This document shows positions 30,185 to 43,286 of a stretch of 64,000 nt of DNA, piece by piece; positions within the stretch are counted from its first letter, which is position 1; each line of letters starts with the position of its first letter. A model generated the notes under the pieces. It had not been told where the DNA came from, made no database searches, and worked only from the letters and a program-made list of their open reading frames with translations. Source of the DNA: Excoecaria cochinchinensis. Lineage: Eukaryota > Streptophyta > Magnoliopsida > Malpighiales > Euphorbiaceae. The translations under genes were made by a program, and so were the position numbers. The stretch lies in the NCBI GenBank assembly GCA_947683425.1, contig CANTUQ010000119.1:5419001-5483000 (forward strand), in the 5' to 3' direction.

Positions 30185-32789
30185 TGTAACACCCCGTTTG
30201 CCCCCTAGAAGTTGGAGCCATTTGTGCATGTGTGCATTGAGTGTGTGATGGCATGTGATAATGGCATTTTAGGTAAAATGCATGTTTTGTGAGTTTTATT
30301 ATAGTGTGAGTGCATGTAGAGTTGTAGGATGTGAGTGTGTAGGTGGCATTAATGTGTGCATACTCGCATGTTGGTAGGGTGCGCATTAGTGAGGATAGCA
30401 TTGTGTGTGTGTAGTGCATGCTTGTTGGGTATGAGTGGTTAATCTCCACCAATGAGGAAATGACATGTGTCTAGGGTTAGGAAAAGAAATAGAAGAAGAA
30501 AGAGAAAAAGAGAAAAGCAGAATTTATTTCTTCATATCCCGTTTCTCTCTTTTTCTCTTCTCCCCTTCTTCCTTTTCTCTTCTCAAGAGTGCCCTAGCTT
30601 GGATCCAAGTAAGTGTAGTGGAAATTGATCATCTCTTGACCCTCAAGTGGTAAGTTTTGTAGCATTTCTTCTTCTTCATCTTATTTTCTTCTTCGTTTTT
30701 GGTTTGGGTTGTTAATCTAGGGTTTGTGTTTTGTATGATTTATGGATATCGTTTCTAGTTAAGCCTCGTCGCGATCCCAAGGGAAAGGAAAAGGTGTGTG
30801 GAAGTGGTACTAAGTAGATTTGGAGCTAAGGAATTTCAAGTTTGGGATTTTTGTTTGGAACTTGATTGTTTGATGTTCATATGGTGATTTATGCCTTTGT
30901 ATGTGATCTCTGGAAAATTGATGTTTGATGAGGCATATTATAGTGCTAATGTTATGGGTATTTAAGTGATTTGAGTTATGAAGCATGAATATTGAAGTTT
31001 TGAGCAAATATTGAAATTTGACGAATGTTTGCCATAAATTTCTGGGTTTGTGTTCTTAAAGAGTTTGATTTTGATAATGCATGATTTTGATTGTGTTAAA
31101 TGTGGATCTAGGTTCTGGTTTATGTTAATTGTGGTGTTGGAAAGATTGATTTGAAGGTAAGATAAAGTTGGGTTGATGTATTTTTGAGTTTGGAAATTTG
31201 GATGTTTTGAAAGTGATGAAATCTGCAAAAATTCATGCAAGAGCTGGAAATCACGATGCTGACGCGGGGTCACGATAGGGCTTGGTGATTTTAGCCCTAG
31301 CACGAGGTCGAGCGGATTTGCATGGCCGAACGGTTGGGCTGTCGAACTCTCACAGCGAGAGCTCTTTGTCGCTAGCGCGATAGGGTACTCGACTACCGAG
31401 TGGATTGGATTGCCGAGTGCTCGACTGCCGAGCTCACAGCGAGAGCTCTCTGTCGCAAGCACAACACTTGTCGCGATCGTGACAGAGCGTCAGCTTCCAG
31501 ACAATTCGGGCTAATCCCCTATAACGAGCGCTGGCCTACGTGCGGGCCCGATCGCCTCTGTTAGCAGCTCACTGTCGCTAGAGCGACGATCATCGTGAGT
31601 GCGATAGTGAGGTGCGTTTCTATTTTCATGCAACCGCGATGACTGTCGCGACGCGATAGGGGGCAATTTATGCTTCTATTGCGAGCGCGATACCCCTGAT
31701 TTCAAAATTGTATTTTCTTTTGTGATTTTCGATGTTTATTTTCCGAACTTGTGATACTATTAGAATTATTCTTGGACTATTTTTTCAATCATATGAGTAT
31801 AATTGGGTGTATTATGCATGTTTGGTTATACGAATTCTATAAATGTGAATTAATGGATTATGCATGTCCTGCAAGAGTAAGTCTAGTGGATAGTTAGTCA
31901 TACCTAAAAGAGTCCTTTTACTGCAGCCTCTGTACTGTTCTTGACCCTGATCAGGTCCCCGTTTAGTTCCTTATGAACTTCTATGTGTTCAGATCTTGTT
32001 AAAGATTCCTCTGTAAATGTATTGAAAAGAGATAAAATGATATTGTTTTCTCAATTTGTACCTGTAAGGTACCGCTATGTGACGATTTGTACCCATAAGG
32101 TACCTCTACGCATTTACTCATTATCCACTACTTTGAGTCAGCAGATGTTATGATTTGTTCTGATATGATTAAAAGTATGAGAATCCGAATGAGTATGATT
32201 ATAAGCATATAAATCTATATGAGCATATGAATATGTTTATTGAACCTTTGAATGAAATTTCCTTGTGTTTATATCTTATGATGATCAGTATGCCATTTCG
32301 TATGTACTTTGCCTTGACAACCATTATGAATGGTCGTCCATATTACTATTGTTTGTTTTCCCACTAAGCGTTATTGCTTAGCACGGTGTTTTCACCCGTT
32401 CAGGTGCGAAAGGCATTTTGCTTTTGGGAGAGTCAGCGCCAGTCAAGCCAACATAGAGGGATTAGTGTTAGGGCTTTATTTATGTAGCATGATTCATTTG
32501 TAATAGAACTCTCTATGTATTATTTTGTACAGCTTCCGCATTGTATATTCTGGATATGTAACCATTTTGTAATATCAGTTTTTGATCAGAACATTATTGT
32601 AATGAACGTTGTTATATTAATGCATGATCATTCTAATGTTTCTGAAAATTTTAATTTTTACTGTATTTTAGTGTGTATAATGTGATTGAATCTATGTTTT
32701 TGTACCCTTTGTGTGGTGACACCCTTGCTCATATGGCATCTCACTCCCTTACGGATGGGTTTGCCTACGTATGGGTAGGGGGTATTACA
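30185..32789 (+). repeat. 5' LTR of element D (beta family)
   Basis: 2605 bp, TGTAACACCCCGTTTGCC to GGGGGTATTACA. It contains a decayed TCGCGA-type array (about 31252-31690), the GTGGATAG..AGTCATACCT site (31888-31905, GCATGC core lost), two GTACCC..AAGGTACC units (about 32060-32105) and the two-hairpin motif (32364-32401). A strong GTAAGT donor lies near 30608 downstream of a pyrimidine-rich tract. It has no supported gene. Confidence 0.93.
32364..32401 (+). other. two-hairpin LTR motif, copy in D 5' LTR
   Basis: CTAAGCGTTATTGCTTAG (G-U closing pair), then GCACGGTG..CACCCGTTC. CAGGTGCG follows. Confidence 0.82.
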
Positions 32790-32794
32790 AATTT

Positions 32795-32806
32795 TGGTAT
32801 CAGAGC
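32795..32806 (+). other. primer-binding site of element D
   Basis: TGGTATCAGAGC, six bases after the 5' LTR end, complementary to initiator Met tRNA. Confidence 0.95.
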
Positions 32807-32896
32807 CCCGGTTTAGGCATTTTTTGTGTGATTGTTGTGCATAGATATCTATCTAGGACTGTGCTGGCTAATGCGGCTATTTTATGTGTGTTTTAG

Positions 32897-33976
32897 ATGT
32901 CTTCTAATTCGGTGCTAGGATCACTTAAGGAGTCTATCGAGCATGTGAACCCTCAAGCAGTTGATCCTTCTATGTCTTTGTCGGCTCAACATGCTAGGGC
33001 GCAACCTGACGCTGCAGCCATGCCCTTTGAGGTCATGTTGAAGATTTTACAGGACATGGCTAGGGTCATTGAGAGTGTGACCGCTCCTAGAGTCCCTACC
33101 AAGAATTTGAGAAAGGCGGGCGCAGAGGACTTTTATGGAACTATTTTGGACGAATTAGAATATGCTAAGAAATGGTTAGAGAAGGGAGAGCGAGCCTTGG
33201 ATGAGATTCGGTGTCCTTAGGAGAGGCGAGTAGAGTGTGTGGTGGTTTTGCTGCAAGGATCCGCCTATGAATGGTGGAAGTTGGTTCGAAGACATCCTCA
33301 GTTTCCTGACCCAGTGACATGGGAGTTCTTCAATAAGGAATTTACAAGTAAGTATGCAACTCGGGTGTACAAGGATGCCAAGTGGGCACAGTTTTTGAGT
33401 TTGAAGCAGAGGGCGATGACGATTTCAGAGTTTAAGAAGGAGTTTAACCGATTGGCCAAGTATGCTCCCGAGGGTGTTCTGACTGAGGAATTTAGATGTT
33501 GACATCTTGAGACTGGGTTGAATGAGTCTTTGAGGGTTATGCTGATTTCACTAATGAGTACACCGGGTGTTGGGTATTATCAGATTGTGTAAGCTGCAGT
33601 AAGGGCTGAGAGGTCAGAGTCTGTTTTGAGAGAGAGGGCTCAGAGGAGGAATCCGTCTCGTGGAGGATCTTCTTCATCCTCAGGTAAGAGGTCCCAAAAC
33701 CCGCGGGATGAGTCATCTTTAGGCCCAACTTCGAGAGGCAGGAGGTAGGGGTCAGCTATGAGTATGAGTTCTGGCAGAGGTGGTTTTGAAAATAGGACAG
33801 ATATTATGCCTGAGTGTTTTCACTGTAGGAAGCACCATTGGGGTGAGTGTAGATGGGTCACGGGTGGTTATTTTAGATGTGGTAGCACTGATCACTACTT
33901 GGTAAATTGTTCGAGGTATAATGAGGCTTCTAGCGATCAGTGTAAGGCTAGTAGAGTCGGCTCTAATGCTCCGTAA
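32897..33976 (+). pseudogene. gag of element D
   Basis: ATG at 32897 opens MSSNSVLGSLKESIEHVN, about 90 bp after the primer site. The capsid domain is GSAYEWWKLVRRHPQFPDP to FNRLAKYAPEGVLTEEFRC (33250-33502). The zinc-knuckle region has CFHCRKHHWGEC and YFRCGSTDHYLVNC (33810-33912). In the second knuckle the first Cys is Tyr, which would break metal binding. Stops occur near 33218, 33500, 33588, 33747 and 33974, with a change of frame between the first two blocks. Confidence 0.88.
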
Positions 33977-34057
33977 GCGAGTTGTAGTAGAGGTAGAGGT
34001 AGAGGTCGAGGCGATCGACCTAGAGATGGAGCTGCATCAGAGTCAGTTGAACGTCCC

Positions 34058-34396
34058 GTGGCAGTGCCATCTAGAGCTTATGCTATTAGAGCTCGGGAGG
34101 AGCAGGATGCCCCTGATGTGATAGCCGGTAAGTTTCTACTCCTTGACACTGAATTATATGATCTAATTGACCCTGGTTCCACACACTCATACTTGTGCAC
34201 GGATAAATTGATTGATAAGTTGCATGATGTAGATCTTTTAGACTATGAGATTTGTGTGACCAGTCCTTTAGGGCATAGTGTCAATGTGAGTAAAGTGCAT
34301 AGGAATTGTCCTCTTTTGGTCCAAGGAGTTGAGTTCCCTGCGGATTTGATTGAGTTGCCTTTTAGAGAGTTTGATTTGATTTTGGGTATGGATTAG
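34058..34396 (+). pseudogene. protease of element D
   Basis: LIDPGSTHSYLCTDKLID (about 34160-34215) is an intact Tekay aspartic protease active site, and FDLILGMD is the second conserved segment. The stop at 34394 replaces the Trp that usually follows GMD. The 112-codon frame itself is open. Confidence 0.85.
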
Positions 34397-34414
34397 CTTA
34401 GTCAGCTTCGGGCA

Positions 34415-35945
34415 GTGGTTGATTGTCATAGGAAAGTAGTTGTACTTCGGGATAGAGATCAGTCTTCTGTGGTTATTAAGGGCTTGGGTTCTAGTTCTTT
34501 GAGCAATGTGATCTCCGCTATGCAAGCTAAGAGGTTTATAAGGAAGGGTTATGAGGCATTTTTTGCAGTAGTGTTGGATTCTAAGCGTGATCAGGTTCGG
34601 ATTGAGGATATTCCAGTGGTTAGGGAGTTTGGAGATGTTTTCCCTAGTGAATTGCCCGGTTTGCCTCCGGAGAGGGAAGTGGAGTTATCCATAGAGATAG
34701 TGCCGGGTACGTCGCCCATTTCTACAATGCCTTATCGGATGGCTCCTGTAGAGTTAAGTGAACTCAAAACTCAGCTAAAAGAGCTTTTGGATAAGGGGTT
34801 TATTAGACCCAGCATATCCCCATGGGGAGCTCCGGTGTTGTTTGTGAAGAAGAAGGATGGTTCTTTGAGGATGTGTATTGATTATAGGCAAATCAATAAG
34901 GTCACAGTGAAGAATAAGTATCCTTTGCCTAGAGTCGAGGGTTTGTTTGATCAACATAGAGGTGTGGGTGTCTTTTCCAAGATCTACCTTTGATTGGGTT
35001 ATTATCAGCTACGAGTTTAGGATGCAAATGTTGTTAAAACTGCATTTCGGACACGACATGGCCACTATGAGTTTCTTGTGATGCCGTTTGGTTTTACCAA
35101 TGCACCGGCGGCTTTCATTGATTTAATGAATCGAGTGTTTAGGCCATATCTTGATCGATTTATAGTGGTGTTCATAGATGATATTTTGGTCTACTTAAGG
35201 GATGAGAGTGAGCATGAGGACCATCTCCGGTTGGTTTTGCAAGTGTTGAGGGAGCATCAGCTATTTGCGAAGCTTAGCAAGTGTGATTTCTGGCTTCGAG
35301 AAGTGTCTTTCTTGGGGCATATTGTATCGGCTCAGTGTATCCAAGTTGATCCGTCAAAGATTGAGGCGATCGTTAATTGGAAAGCACCTAGGAATATTCC
35401 AGAAGAGAGAAGCTTTCTTGATTTTACAGGCTACTACCGTCGGTTTATGAAAGGTTTCTCAGTGATTGCTGCCCCTATGATGTTGTTGTTGGGGAAAAGA
35501 GTTAGGTTTGAGTGGTCGGATAAGTGCCAGGCTTATTTTAAGAAGTTAAAGAGGTTGTTGGTTGAAGCTCCTGTGCTTACTAAACCCATCACGGGTAAAG
35601 AGTTTGTAATGTACAGCGATGCTTCAGGAGTTAGACTTGGATGTGTGTTAATGCAAGAGGGGAAAGTTGTGGCTTATGCTTCTCGTCAGTTGAAGCCACA
35701 TGTGAGGAATTATCTGACACACGATTTGGAATTGGCGGCTGTGATCTTTGCTTTTAAAATTCTTCGGCATTATATGTATGGGGAGAAGTATAGGATCTTT
35801 ACAGATCATAAGAGTTTGAAGTACCTCCTCATATAGAAAGAGTTGAATATAAGGTAGCGTCGATGGTTAGAGTTGTTCAAGGACTATGACTGCATTTTGG
35901 ATTACCATCCGGGTAAGGCCAATGTGGTTGCAGATGCTCTGAGTA
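34415..35945 (+). pseudogene. reverse transcriptase and RNase H of element D
   Basis: RT motifs: FVKKKDGSLRMCIDYRQINK, NKYPLPRVEGLFDQ, VMPFGFTNAPAAF and an intact catalytic FIDDILVYL (FIDD at 35171-35182). Stops lie near 34991 and 35020, together with damage around SKIYL where SKIDL is expected, so the first catalytic Asp is lost to Tyr. RNase H has MYSDASGVRLGCVLMQ, YASRQLKPH, LTHDLELAAVIFA and TDHKSLKYLL (35590-35830). Two more stops near 35836 and 35857 precede DYHPGKANVVADALSRKS. Confidence 0.88.
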
Positions 35946-37080
35946 GGAAGTCGGTTTCGGCTTTGCTCTTGAAACAGTTTAGATGGAGATTTGATTCAGA
36001 TGGGGCTTTAGTTGCCCAATTAAGAGTGAAGCCTACTTTGAGACAGTTGATAATGGATGCTCAGAAGTATGATGAGAGATTGGAAAGGGTTTTATAAGAG
36101 GTCCGATTTGGTAAGTGCTCAAAATTCTCGATTTTGGATGGGGTGCTTTTGTATAGGGATCGTTTGTGTGTGCCCAAGAATGTTGAGCTAAGGAAACAGC
36201 TTTTGAGCATGGCACACATTATGATTTTCACTATGCATCCCGGTGGTGAGAAGATGTATCGAGACATGAAGTAGTTCAATTAGTGGTCCGACATGAAGAA
36301 AGACATTATGGATTTTGTGGCAAAGTGTTTGATCTGTCAGCAGGTAAAGGCTGAGCATCAAGTCCCTTCGGGATTGCTCACTCCTTTGCCCATCCCTGAA
36401 TAGAAATGGGATGATATTGCCATGGATTTTGTGTCGGGTTTGCCGTTGACTCAGAGGAAACATGACTTGGTTTTAGTGATTATAGATCGGCTTACGAAGT
36501 CAGCTCATTTTCTGCCGGTTAGAGTGGATTATCCGATGGATAAGTTGACTAGTATCTATGTAGATGAGGTGATAAGATTGCATGGAGTGTCATTGTCAAT
36601 AGTGTCAGATCGGGATCTAAGGTTCACATCGAAGTTTTGGAAAGAGTTGCAAAGAGCTTTGGGTACCAAGTTGAATTTTAGTACGGCATTTCATCCTCAG
36701 ACAGATGGGCAATCAGAGAGGGTAATTCATATTTTGGAGGATGTGTTGCAAGCTTGTACCTTGGAATTTTCTGGCTGTTGGGACAGATATGTACAGCTTA
36801 TAGAGTTCGCCTACAACAACAGTTATCAGTCGAGCATCGGTATGTCACCGTATGAGGCTTTGTATGGTCAGCCATATAGGACTCCGATTTGCTGGAAAGA
36901 GTTGATGGAGCGTTTCGTTGTTGGGACATATATGGTTAGAGATACTGAGGAGAAGATCAGAGTTGTACAGTGGAATTTGAAAGTGGCTAAGTATCGACAG
37001 AAGTCCTATGCTAACCTGAAGAGGAAAGATATTCGGTTTGAGGTCGGGGACAAAGTTTTCCTTAAGGTTTCACCTTAGAG
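35946..37080 (+). pseudogene. integrase of element D
   Basis: Starts after VADALSRKS. The zinc finger runs from about MAHIMIFTMHPG to CLICQQVKAEHQV (36210-36360). The DDE core has AMDFVSGLP, VIIDRLTKSAHF, IVSDRDLRFTSKFW and FHPQTDGQSERVI (36420-36725), all catalytic residues visible. The 218-codon frame 36422-37078 is open. Stops occur near 36098, 36275 and 36402. Confidence 0.88.
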
Positions 37081-37490
37081 GAAAGTGTTGAGATTCGGTA
37101 AGAAAGGCAAGCTTAGTCCTCGGTTTATTGGACCGCATGAGGTGTTAGCTAAGGTTGTCCGGTAGCCTATAGGTTGACTTTACCGATGGAGTTGGAGAAG
37201 TTGCATGATGTTTTTCATGTTTCCATGCTTCATCGGTATAGATCAGACCCTTCGCATGTGTTGTCGGTTCAAGACGTGCAAGTGCAGTCGGATTATTCGT
37301 ATAATGAGGAACCGAAGGCCATTTTAGCTCAAAAAGTGAGGCAGTTAAGGAATAACCAAGTCCCTTTGGTCAAGGTATTATGGCATCACCATGGAGTTGA
37401 GGAAGTGACTTGGGAACCAGAGGCGACGATGAGGACTCAGTATCCGCAGTTTTTCAGTTCAGGTGAGAATTTTGAGGATGAAATTCTTAT
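37081..37490 (+). pseudogene. integrase C-terminus and chromodomain of element D
   Basis: After a one-base loss near 37160 the frame 37174-37509 encodes LEKLHDVFHVSMLHRY and the chromodomain YNEEPKAILAQKVRQLRN, then VPLVKVLWHHHGVEEVTW with EPEATMRTQYPQFF. The aromatic Trp/Tyr positions of Tekay chromodomains are present, unlike in A. It may bind a histone mark and guide integration. Confidence 0.85.
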
Positions 37491-37504
37491 TAGTAGGGGA
37501 GAGT
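37491..37504 (+). other. polypurine tract of element D
   Basis: AGTAGGGGAGAG immediately before the 3' LTR start TGTAACACC at 37505. Confidence 0.88.
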
Positions 37505-40128
37505 TGTAACACCGCGTTTGCCCCCTAGAAGTTGGAGCCATTTGTGCATGTGTGCATTAAGTGTGTGATGGTTGTAATAAGGGCATTTTAGGTAAAATGC
37601 ATGTTTTGTGAGTTTTATTATAGTGTGAGTGCATGCAGAGTTAGAGGATGTGAGTGTGTGGGTGGCATTAGTGTGCGCATACTCACATGTTGGTAGGCTG
37701 TGCATTAGTGAGGATAGCATTGTGTGTGTGTAGTGCATGCTTGTTGGGTATGAGTGGTTAATCTCCACCAATGAGGAAGTGACATGTGTCTAGGGTTATG
37801 AAAAGAAATAGAAGAAGAATGAGAAAAAGGGAAACGCAAAATTTGTTTCTTCATTCACGTTTCTCTCTTTTTCTCTTCTCCCCTTCTTCCTTTTCTCTTC
37901 TCAAGAGTGCCCTAGCTTGGATCCAAGTAAGTGTGGTGGAAATTGATCATCTCTTGACCCTCAAGTGGTAAGTTTTGTAGCATTTCTTCTTCTTCTTCAT
38001 CTTCTTTTCTGGTTTGGGTTGTTAATCTAGGGTTTGTGTTTTGTATGATTTGTGGGTACCTTTTCTAGTTGAGCCTCCTCATGATCCTAAGGGAAAGGAG
38101 AAGGAGTGTAGAAGTGGTACCAAGTAGATTTGGAGCTAAGGAATTTCAGGTTTGGGATTTTTGTTTGGAACTTGATTGTTTGATGTTCATATGGTGATTT
38201 ATGCCTTTGTATGTAATCTCTGGAAAATTGATGTTTAATGAGGCATATTATAGTTCTAATGTTATGGGTATTTAATTGATTCGAGTTATGATGCATGAAT
38301 GTTGAAGTTTTGAGCAAATATTGAAGTTTGATGAATGTTTGCTATAAATTTCTGGGTTTGTGTTTTTGAGGAGTTTGATTTTGATAATGCATAATTTTGA
38401 TTGTGTTAAATGTGGATCTAGGTTGTGGTTTATGTTAATTGTGGTGTTGGAAAGGTTGATTTGAAGGTAAGAAAAAGTTGGGTTGATGTATTTTTGAGTT
38501 TTGAAATTGGGGTGTTTTAAAAGTGAGGAAATCTGCAGAAATTCATGCAAGAGCTAGAAATCACGACGTTGTCGCGAGCGCGACACTGTCGTGGGGTCGC
38601 GATAAGGCTAAGTGATTTCAGCCCTTGCGCAAGGTCGAGCAAATTTATGTAGCCGAGCGGCTGGGCTGCCGAAAGCTCACAGCAGGAGCTCTCTGTCGCA
38701 AGCGTGATAGGGCGCTCGACTGCCGAGCAGATTGTATTACCGAGTGCTCGACTGTCGAGCTCGTAGCAAGAGCTCTCTGTTGTGAACACGACACTTGTTG
38801 CTAGAGGGACAGAGCGCTCGCCTGCTAGACAGTTCGGGGCAATCCCCTGTCGCGAGCGTCACCTGCGTGCAGGCGCGACAACCTCTGTTGGCAGCTCACT
38901 GTCGCGAGCGCAATGATCATCGTGAGCGAAACAGTGAGGTGTGTTTCTGCTTTTGCACGAGCGCGAGGACTGCCGTGATCACGACAGGGGGCATGTTATC
39001 CTCTGTCGCGAGCGCAACAGACATTGCGAGCAAGACACCACTGTTTTCAAAATTGTGTTTTCTTTTGTGATTTTCTATATTTATTTTTGGAACTTGTGAT
39101 GCTATTAGAATTATTCTTGGACTATTTTATAAAGCATATGAGTATAATTGGGTGTATTATGCATGTTTTGTTATATGAATTCTATAAATGTGAATTAATG
39201 GATTATGCATGCCCTGCAAGAGTCAGTCTAGTGGATAGTTAGGCATGCTTAAAAGAGTCATTTTGCTGCAACCTCTGTACTATTCTAAACCATGATCAGG
39301 TCCCCGTTTAGTTCCTCGTGAACTTCTAGTGTTCGGATCTTATTTAAGATTCCTCTGTAAATGTTTTGAAAAGAGATAAAATGATACTATTTTCCCGATT
39401 TGTACTCATAAGGTACCGCTTTGTGACTATTCGTACCCGTAAGGTACCTCTATGAGTTTACTTGTTATCCACTACTTTGAGTCAGCAGGTGTTATGATTT
39501 GTTCTGATATGATTCAAAGTATGTGAATCCGAATGAGTATGATTATAAGCATATAAATATATATGAGTATATGAATATGTTTATTGAACCTTTGAATGGA
39601 ATTCCCTTGTGTTTATATCTTATGATCATCAGTATGCCATTTCGTATGTTTGCCTTGACGACCATTGTGAATGGCCGTCCATATTACTGTTGTTTGTTTC
39701 CCCACTAAGCATTATTGCTTAGCATGGTGTTTCCACCAGTGCAGGTGCGGAAGTCATTTTGCTTTTGGGAGAGTCGCCGCCAGTCAAGCCAAAACAAAGG
39801 GATTAGTGTTAGGGATTTATTTTTGTCGCATGATTCTTTTGTAATAGAACTCTCTATGTATTATTTTGTACAGCTTCCGCATTGTATATTCTAGATATGT
39901 AACTATTTTGTAATATCAGTTTTTAATCAGAATTATTGTAATGAACGTTGTTATATTAATGCATGATCATTCTGATGTTTCTGAAAAGTTTAATTTCCGC
40001 TGTATTTTGGTATGTATACTGTGATTGAATGTATGTTTCTGTACCCTTTGTGTGGTGACACCCTTGCTCATATGGCATCTCACTCCCTTACGGATGGGTT
40101 CGCCTACGTATTGGTAGGGGGTGTTACA
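37505..40128 (+). repeat. 3' LTR of element D (beta family)
   Basis: 2624 bp, TGTAACACCGCGTTTGCC to GGGGGTGTTACA. Array of TGTCGCGAGCGCGACA-type palindromes at about 38565-39030, better kept than in the 5' LTR. AGGCATGCTT site at 39241-39250. Two-hairpin motif at 39705-39742, where stem 1 is closed by A-T (CTAAGCA/TGCTTAG) instead of G-C. Confidence 0.93.
39705..39742 (+). other. two-hairpin LTR motif, copy in D 3' LTR
   Basis: CTAAGCATTATTGCTTAG is a perfect stem with A-T at the position that is G-C or G-U elsewhere. Stem 2 is GCATGGTG..CACCAGTGC with one bulge. CAGGTGCGG follows. Confidence 0.82.
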
Positions 40129-40133
40129 TACAC

Positions 40134-41921
40134 AAATCAACCTTCACTTTAATACATGCCTCGTAATCATTCTTAAGGTAAACATTCAATTTTCAAAAGC
40201 TTGCTATTTACTCACATTCAAACCACATTATCACATGCCAATCTATAGCATAATTCATTCATGTTCTCAAATCATATCGCATTCACTTACATTTTATAGC
40301 TTATTTAATTATTAAAACTTGTATGCAATTCAAAGATGCGGATAACGAGTATCACATCAGTACTCAAAAGTACAGTAACCACATTTGTATCCGGAGATAC
40401 ACAGAATCGTATCAGTACTCATAAGTACAAAAATAATTAATAAATGATATAATACACACTTTAAGAATCCAAGAAGGATTCAATAGCCATTGGGATTCTA
40501 GAGGAATCGAACACTTTGATTGCAGCTCTTAGACCCTATAGGCATGCCTATCTATCCACTACTTGACTCACAGGCTAAATTATTAATCCAGTTTATTCAC
40601 AATGTCATAGGAAATATCTACACAATTCATTAACCATGGCATAGATATGAGTATACATTTACATATATATATTCACATGCATATCACAATGATAGCTCTC
40701 ATATACATGTTCATTTATCAGACAAACATATTGAATTAATAAATTAAATCAACTAGGAAGTCATTTCAAACATCCAGAAGTGTCGCACTCATGATAGACC
40801 TGAGGATTAGCTTCTATCGCGATCGTGACCTGAGTCACGTCCACGACAGAACCTAGCCCTCGCCTCTATCGTGCTCGCACATGCTCGCGACATAAGTCAA
40901 CATCCGCCTAAAGGAGCATTTTATCGCGCTCACGACAGAACTAAATTTTCCCTTCAAGCTCCCTTACACCAACTTCTTGCTTCCTTACTTGTAACCCTCA
41001 CACATAAAACTCTCAAAACCCATTCTAACCTTATTATTTGCCAATATGACCTTCTAAACACTTACTGATCTACATGCTAAGAGTACAATGGCACAATTCA
41101 CATTATGTTTAATATTATATTTGAGGAGTTATGGCCAATGGAACCTTACATGCTCCAAAAGCCCTCCTAGCAAAATTAGACCAATTTAGGTACACATATT
41201 TGAAGACCATACAGTCCCCAAATCAACATAGCTATTTCTACACTTTTGTAAACACATTCCTTAAGAACTTATTGCCTTGTATCACTTGAAGTCAACAAAG
41301 AAGGAAAGCCTTCCCACAATCCAAAATTGTCAGGTGAAAAGAAGATAGATGACTAAGAGTCATGGGATTTTGAAAGCGCCGCATCTAGCTCAGCAGCTTC
41401 TTCAAAAGACATGACTCGAAATAGAGCTAACTATGCAAGTTATAGCTCATACCACTCATAACATCAATTACCCTATCAATTCAGTTTCACTATCACAAAC
41501 TAGTCAGGCTAAACTTACCCACCTAAAACACCCCCTTCACATACATTCCTACCCTAACACAATCACAAGTTTCTCGGCAAGCTCAATTTCCCAACAACCA
41601 CAAAATACCCATAATTTACATAGCATTCACCTTAATCATTCAAAACAGAGAATCATGCTTTATTGAACAATTAAGACCACTATTTTAGCTAATAAATTCA
41701 TCATGTCAATCTTCTACATCACAACACACAAATTCACGTTTTCTAGTCATTTAAACCACATATTCAATCAAGCATTGCAAGCTCATACTTCATTAAAATA
41801 CACACGTAGGGCAATGTTTCCAAAACCTCACAACCCTTTGCTCCTATTGTTCACTATGCTAGATTTAACAACTTTCTCCTTCCCTTTATTATTTCTTGGT
41901 TCAATAACTACAAACATCATC
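40134..41921 (-). repeat. LTR E, second piece
   Basis: Continues E after element D. The stretch CTATAGGCATGCCTATCTATCCACTACTTGACTC around 40535-40570 matches the A LTR in reverse. A decayed CTATCGCGATCGTGACC-type array lies at 40780-40937, where A has an unrelated array. The rest is AT-rich with no gene. It is cut by solo LTR F at 41922. Confidence 0.8.
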
Positions 41922-42237
41922 TGTCACACCCCGATACCCCTGTTGGAAGGATACCAGGGTCCCACACGCACAAACTCCAATACATACTCAAATAAGTTAA
42001 GAAAACAAATACATTAGATCAAAAGATAACAAATCCAAATACATATATCCATATAGTTTTTACAAAAGGGATTTGTAAAAGATAAACATATACATATAGA
42101 AAATGATTCTTTACAAAGATTACATTTCCAAAATCATACTCCATATACAAATATATAGAGGAAGACAAAGTAACTCCAACTATAGACTTCTAGTGGCCGA
42201 CCTGCAGATGTCCGACTCCAAAATGAACCTACCACCT

Positions 42238-42275
42238 ACACGGGAAAAGAGCCCATGCTAAGCGATAATGCTTAG
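42238..42275 (-). other. two-hairpin LTR motif, copy in F
   Basis: On the minus strand CTAAGC(A/G)-type stem 1 (plus-strand CTAAGCGATAATGCTTAG) and stem 2 GCATGGG/CCCGTGT, with T-G and G-T pairs. Confidence 0.82.
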
Positions 42276-43026
42276 TGGGGAAGAATAACACATGCATGTA
42301 CATATAATTGCAATAAACATATATATATATAATCTTAATAATAACCAAAAGCATATAAACATATACTACTCATGCTTATAACAAGTATTCATCATATACG
42401 TAAATCAAAAAGTAACTATTCATATCCAGTTATTACATTTCATCTTGTCACATTGCGAAAGCATACACATGTAACATATATCCATTTCATATACATTACA
42501 GCTTCGTACATCAAACTCGTATAATAACCTCAAGTAATAGCTGATTACTCGCTAACGAGTGGATATGGGTACTAATGATACTGATAGGACACAATATCCC
42601 AAGCATATGGAGACATGGGTCTCAAAACATTTTATTAATCATGTATACCCGAAAGTATACTGGAGACCGAGGCCTCAAATATCTTATATGACCCACACGG
42701 GATCCGCATGTAGCAAATAACATATAGCAACTGCACTCACACTCTATCCCTAGATAAGCACTTATCTATCCACTACTATGACTATCAGGCTCAAATTACA
42801 ACTTAATTATGTTCTAATAGTAATTATCATATAATAGAGAATATATCAAACATAATTATACAATTCATGTATACATGTATATTTATCAAATTAAGGACAT
42901 ATGCATCATATACAAACCTTATTTACTAATTATTAATACACAAATAAAGGCTAAAAACCCAAATTAAACGAAAAAGGATTAAAAAGAAACAACAGAGAAC
43001 ATTTACAAAAATATGGGTCAGTAGCG

Positions 43027-43286
43027 TTTTACACGGCGGTATGACATTGTCTTACCGCCGTGTAAGACACTTTACATGGGGGTAAGGCAAAGCTATACTG
43101 CTATGTAAAATGAGGGATAACGAGTCGTTCATACGGGACACGACTTGTGACTCGCCCTGTTGAAACGCACAAATCAAGCATTAACACGGAGGTATGGGAT
43201 TCCTTACCGCCGTGTAACTCGACGGATAGCAAACCGGAGAGGTGTTATATGGCGGTATGGTCTATCCTTACAGCCGTGTAAACACC
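43027..43286 (-). repeat. inverted-repeat array TTACACGGCGGTA..TACCGCCGTGTAA in F
   Basis: At least four hairpin units (about 43027-43063, 43072-43110, 43183-43218 and 43245-43286) share arms ACACGGCGGTA and TACCGCCGTGT around 10-12 bp loops. The same array is in LTR I. Confidence 0.88.

Larger units (their letters stand above)
30185..40128 (+). mobile_element. Element D: complete but decayed Tekay chromovirus
   Basis: 9944 bp with two LTRs, primer site, gag, protease, RT, RNase H, integrase, chromodomain and polypurine tract in order. Flanks are TACAT (30180-30184) and TACAC (40129-40133), a 5-bp duplication with one C/T change. The LTRs have many visible differences, so the insertion is old. 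Stops in every domain make it non-autonomous. It sits in LTR E. Confidence 0.95.
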
